A DNA stretch of 64,000 nt from Phallusia mammillata (lineage: Eukaryota > Chordata > Ascidiacea > Phlebobranchia > Ascidiidae): contig QLIY01000501.1 in assembly GCA_003260075.1 (NCBI GenBank), positions 23,580-87,579 of the forward strand, written 5' to 3'. Each line of letters starts with the position of its first letter. The first letter of the stretch is position 1. The translations under genes were made by a program, and so were the position numbers. This document shows positions 61,401 through 64,000 of this stretch, piece by piece. Below the pieces are notes generated by a model. The model was not told the origin of the DNA. It searched no databases and was given only the letters and a program-made list of their open reading frames with translations.

Positions 61401-63911
61401 AGTTAGGTCACTTGTTCAATGAATTGTTATTTATTGTAGTATTAACAAAAAAATAATGTTAGGTTGATCAATTTCTCGATTTAGTTGGTGTAAATGTGAT
61501 TAAAACCAGACCCAATATTGTTTTAAGTTTCAAAACAAGCTTGTAAACAAGTTCTATTGCGCCGTGTGATGTAACTATCTAAACTTCAAACAAAAATGTC
61601 ACGAATCGTTGCGACACTCCGTCACGTGACCAGCAGTGACGTGCATAACGGGGCATTATTACCTCACAACGAGCGCCAAAGTGACGGTGCTTTTTGCACG
61701 ACTCACTTGGCCAAATTCTTACCTAGAGCTATGTAAGGCTTGTCGCTGGCTTGAAATGTTCAGTACCGAGAAATAATCAAGGCCCGGAAACGGACTTTAG
61801 TATCTCACTTTTATTTAGGAGATTCGCGTTTGTCACTAATTAATGCGCCCACTCTTCATAATTGTGGGAAAGTCAGAAGATAATTGCATTTTGGGAGATT
61901 GAATTGACCATTAGGCCTGTATTGGTGATGGGTAAATCATTTGGTCTGTCATACATTATAGAAATATATGTACAGTTTTTTCATTACAAACTCGACGTGT
62001 TTATTTGGAAATTCAAATTACCCCAAATTTCATTCAGTACCAATTGATAATCACGACTTTTGAATGAAAGACAAATTAGACTTTAAGTATTTTTGTAGTC
62101 TGACGACATTATATTTACGTTGTAGAACGACAAGAACGACCTCGTCTTGACGAATCAATCCTTCAACAAATGAATAGCAGCTCTTCGGAAGCAGCAAACA
62201 AGAACTACATCATGCACAATTATTTGAATAGCGTGCAACACGCATTCGCAGCAGCCAACCTGGAAAAAGAAACCAATGAACAAATGCCATGGGTGAGGAC
62301 GAGCTGCCGAAATTGGCTCAAATATATTTTCGAAACAAGTTTAGTGGCGCTTTGTGCAAAAAAAAATTATGTCACGTTTTGAGTTTGTTTGCCTTGTGGT
62401 TTGGCTGTTCACCAATTAGTCAGCTTATCTACAAGAAAAAAATGGGAACAATATGACCTAAGTACATTCGAGATCTACCGCTACTTATATTATCTTTACG
62501 ATTGTACAATCATGGTTTACTGTATGTTTTTGGGAAATCGTTCCCGCCCAATTATAGGAATGCAAACAATTGATGTATTTTGTGAAATTTATTTAATCGA
62601 AATACATTTTATTGATTTTGTAGCTGAACGCTCTGCGTAGTCCCGACAGGCAACTTGACGGGCGGTTTTCCGGCAGTCGAAACAACGATAGTCTGCTTCC
62701 CGCAGCCAACCAAGCCCTGGCGGCAGCACAGTACCGTGCTTGGTCCCAATTACAAAGTTCCGAAAAGCAGCAGGACCGTTGGAACAACAGCAACAGTAAC
62801 AACTCGGTATCCGTCCCACCCTACAGTCTTTTGCTGCAACAACAAGTTATGCAGGCTGCGCTTGCTAGCGCCACCGCTGGACGACTGCCAATGTTTTCGC
62901 AAAATCTACTTCAACAGGTAAATGTATTTTTCACAAAAATATATTAAAAAAATGTGCGTTTTTGTTCGGGCAAAAAATCGAACATGGAAAGAAAATTACA
63001 GTTTGTTGCATTTTTAGGCTCTGGCATTGAGCGCTGCGCAGTCCAGTCACCAAAACAGCGTGGAGCAAGGTCGCTCTCAAAACACTCAACGCTTTTCAAG
63101 CAAACCGGTAAGTTAGTTTAAATGTCAGGTGTAATGTGTAATTTTACTGTGTTTTAACACGAATGTGGTTGCTACATGGATCCAATTATGTTTTACTAAG
63201 TACTTGTTTTGCAGGAAAAAGTGCGTTTACCGTCCGATCAGCAAGATCAGGATGAACCCCTGGATTTGTCTGCAAAACCAAAACTGCTCAACAAACCAAA
63301 CTATCAACAACAACACGAAAAAGATTTGAGCACAGATAGTGGAGTCGTAGGTAAGTTTCTTATACGTGCTTGAGGAAGTGAAATCGCGACGTCTGTTCGT
63401 TCCTTTCTGCGAAAACAACGTGATTTGTGCCTTTCTTGCTAACACGATCATGATTTTGAATAACACAACCCGACGGTCGTCGTGACTAACTTTCACCGGT
63501 TGTTGGATATTTCAATTCATCTAATCTGTTTATATTTTAGAAAGGCAAATGTCACCGACTTCTTTGCTGAGCACCGCTGCTTCCAGTAATCTACAACAGG
63601 TTCGTATATTTCAATACATACATGTCACCAAACATAAGTTCCACCTGAAAAGTCCTAAATCCATTTGACCATACATTATGTTTGTGGAAATTGTATCGGG
63701 GAATATATGATGATAGGGCATATTTTGTGGTTTAATTCGGGCGGGCGAAAGTTGGCAGAAGCAAATTATTGCTGATCGCCAAGTTGCGTTTCTCTAAATT
63801 TTCGATTCGTTTTGTTTAGATGTTGCGCAACAGTGCCCTTCCGCCTACCGGCTTGTCTGGACTTCTGGCCAATGGTTTGCAACTTCCAAACAACACAAAT
63901 AGCGGCCTTGG
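37472..63911 (+). CDS. ZEB: ZEB/zfh-1-type C2H2 zinc-finger repressor, 18 exons seen, open at both ends
   Basis: Exons: 37472-37947, 38192-38471, 39343-39451, 43107-43179, 44573-44723, 47164-47296, 48297-48403, 54342-54742, 54955-54997, 55058-55112, 55176-55210, 61118-61344, 62126-62292, 62624-62917, 63018-63107, 63215-63350, 63541-63599, 63820-63911. They total 2,928 nt with compatible phases. The family binds CACCTG-type E-box pairs and represses transcription through CtBP, notably in epithelial-mesenchymal and neural fate control. Five fingers lie in exons 2-6, including the hallmark [35 protein letters not shown] and [24 protein letters not shown], the CtBP site, lies in exon 16. The first exon shown starts in phase 2, so a coding exon upstream or a start at the in-frame ATG near 37,621 is needed. 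Exon 8 uses a GC donor. The exon 7 end is chosen at gtaagc; gtcatt at 48,371 is also in phase. The homeodomain and C-terminal fingers expected of the family must lie beyond 64,000. Confidence 0.92.
42625..42645. repeat. A21 homopolymer
   Basis: A run of 21 A in the ZEB intron between exons 3 and 4, with TTTTT-rich and A-rich text nearby. It could be a retroposed tail, but no element body was recognised. Confidence 0.8.
43822..44012. repeat. ~90-bp direct duplication linked by C10 in a ZEB intron
   Basis: GACTAAAATAGATCAAGGGT through TCTCTTATGT occurs at 43822-43913 and 43924-44012, with C at 43914-43923 between. The copies differ by small indels and substitutions. Confidence 0.88.
45971..46013. 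repeat. 21-bp tandem pair
   Basis: AGCGTACCTATAATGTCGGC is followed directly by AGCGTACCTATAATGTTGG. Intronic, two units only. Confidence 0.6.
48404..54341 (+). other. 5.9-kb ZEB intron without recognised genes
   Basis: No exon is needed for phase continuity between exons 7 and 8. CACGTGAC-type E-boxes occur near 52,661 and 53,894. A fragment near 49,260-49,400 (CCCCTAGG.., then GCAGACAGAAACACAT) weakly recalls the hairpin repeat family. Several antisense ORFs around 52.5-53.7 kb match nothing I know. Confidence 0.4.
54743..54744 (+). other. GC-AG intron donor in the ZEB gene
   Basis: Exon 8 ends ACAG before gcaaga. Using it keeps phase with the following 43-nt exon; reading through meets a stop nine bases later. 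No GT donor nearby keeps the frame. Confidence 0.7.
55358..55728 (-). mobile_element. Tandem 3' tail of a Penelope-like retroelement
   Basis: Two ~47-bp units CTGCCAGRCATAATATCMAG..AGCTCTTCTGGCAAATGT (55408-55500) are followed by text whose minus strand reads CTGATGAAGGCGACCTGCAT and GTCGAAACGTCGGAG (55508-55546). Then come three units of AACACTGAATGCGACTAGTA..GCACGATAAACAAA (55546-55725). The CTGATGAAGGC..GTCGAAACGTC phrase is common at the ends of invertebrate Penelope-like elements and recalls a hammerhead ribozyme core. No reverse transcriptase is present. It is in the ZEB intron between exons 11 and 12. Confidence 0.55.
55729..61117 (+). other. Remainder of a 5.9-kb ZEB intron without recognised genes
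   Basis: The flanking exon phases (2 to 2) need no extra exon. The stretch contains several longer ORFs on either strand (55761-56123 minus, 57831-58175 plus, 60375-60809 minus) with no recognised family and no splice logic. Local sequence at 55.8-56.4, 58.4-58.7 and 60.5-60.8 kb is visibly richer in G+C than the rest of the window. Confidence 0.4.
63257..63271 (+). other. CtBP-binding motif PLDLS of the ZEB protein
   Basis: Exon 16 encodes ...[11 protein letters not shown]. PxDLS is the canonical CtBP corepressor docking motif, and ZEB proteins carry such sites between the N-terminal fingers and the homeodomain region. A single copy is visible here; more may lie downstream. Confidence 0.9.
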
Positions 63912-64000
63912 GTGAGTAAGACTTTACCTAAAAGGTTTATGTAAACATACCACGAACTATGTTTAACAAGCAACACTTTTACAACATACAATGTTTTAAA

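Noticed and set aside
1-64000. tRNA, rRNA and CRISPR arrays
   Set aside because: No cloverleaf B-box with a matching A-box, no rRNA signature and no regularly spaced short repeats with unique spacers were seen; the evenly spaced palindrome at 18.0 kb has similar text between copies and only three units.

Overview
The window looks like nuclear DNA from an ascidian tunicate, most likely Ciona or a close relative. The reasons are AT-rich sequence, chordate-type gene families cut into many short exons, small non-autonomous DNA transposons, and signs of high allelic variation. No bacterial, phage, CRISPR or rRNA/tRNA feature was recognised. No single-ORF gene was found; all three genes were rebuilt exon by exon, using splice signals, reading phase and family alignment from memory.

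Genes. (1) 1,232-7,955, minus strand: a complete 15-exon single-domain angiotensin-converting-enzyme-like M2 metallopeptidase. The joined CDS is 2,118 nt, or 705 aa. (2) 13,795-22,886, minus strand: a complete 8-exon DCAF7/WDR68 WD40 gene. The CDS is 1,032 nt, or 343 aa, and it is nearly collinear with the human protein. (3) 37,472-63,911, plus strand: at least 18 exons of a ZEB/zfh-1-type zinc-finger repressor, with a five-finger N-terminal cluster and a PLDLS CtBP-binding motif. Its N-terminal exon is not identified, and its homeodomain and C-terminal fingers must lie beyond the window. Phases are compatible across every inferred junction in all three genes.

Layout. 1-1,231 is the 3' flank of the ACE-like gene. 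8,645-12,376 is a transposon nest: a decayed Harbinger-like element with a Myb/SANT-like ORF, into which a hAT element inserted (9,675-11,146, perfect 8-bp target duplication), followed by two short hAT elements. DCAF7 introns (14-22 kb) hold hairpin-bearing dispersed repeats, a palindromic minisatellite and a 751-bp inverted-repeat element. 23.6-27.4 kb holds further hAT-like elements and an ~855-bp direct duplication. 27.4-37.4 kb has no gene I can support and is probably the ZEB promoter/5' region. The ZEB introns (up to 5.9 kb) carry a Penelope-like tail and are otherwise mostly unexplained.

Odd structure. Near-identical direct repeats flank six runs of about 10-12 C, one run of 10 G, and two single N positions; a shorter case flanks a C6 run. 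This looks like unmerged contig ends or alleles in the assembly rather than biology, and it must be allowed for before any repeat here is interpreted.

How the genes relate: they are functionally unrelated (peptide processing, a kinase/ubiquitin-ligase scaffold, a transcriptional repressor). The notable context is ACE next to DCAF7, a pair also closely linked in human. I found no convincing undescribed biological system. The most useful leads are a histidine-to-tyrosine change in the ACE active site, the nested transposons, the hairpin repeat family and the poly-C-linked duplications.
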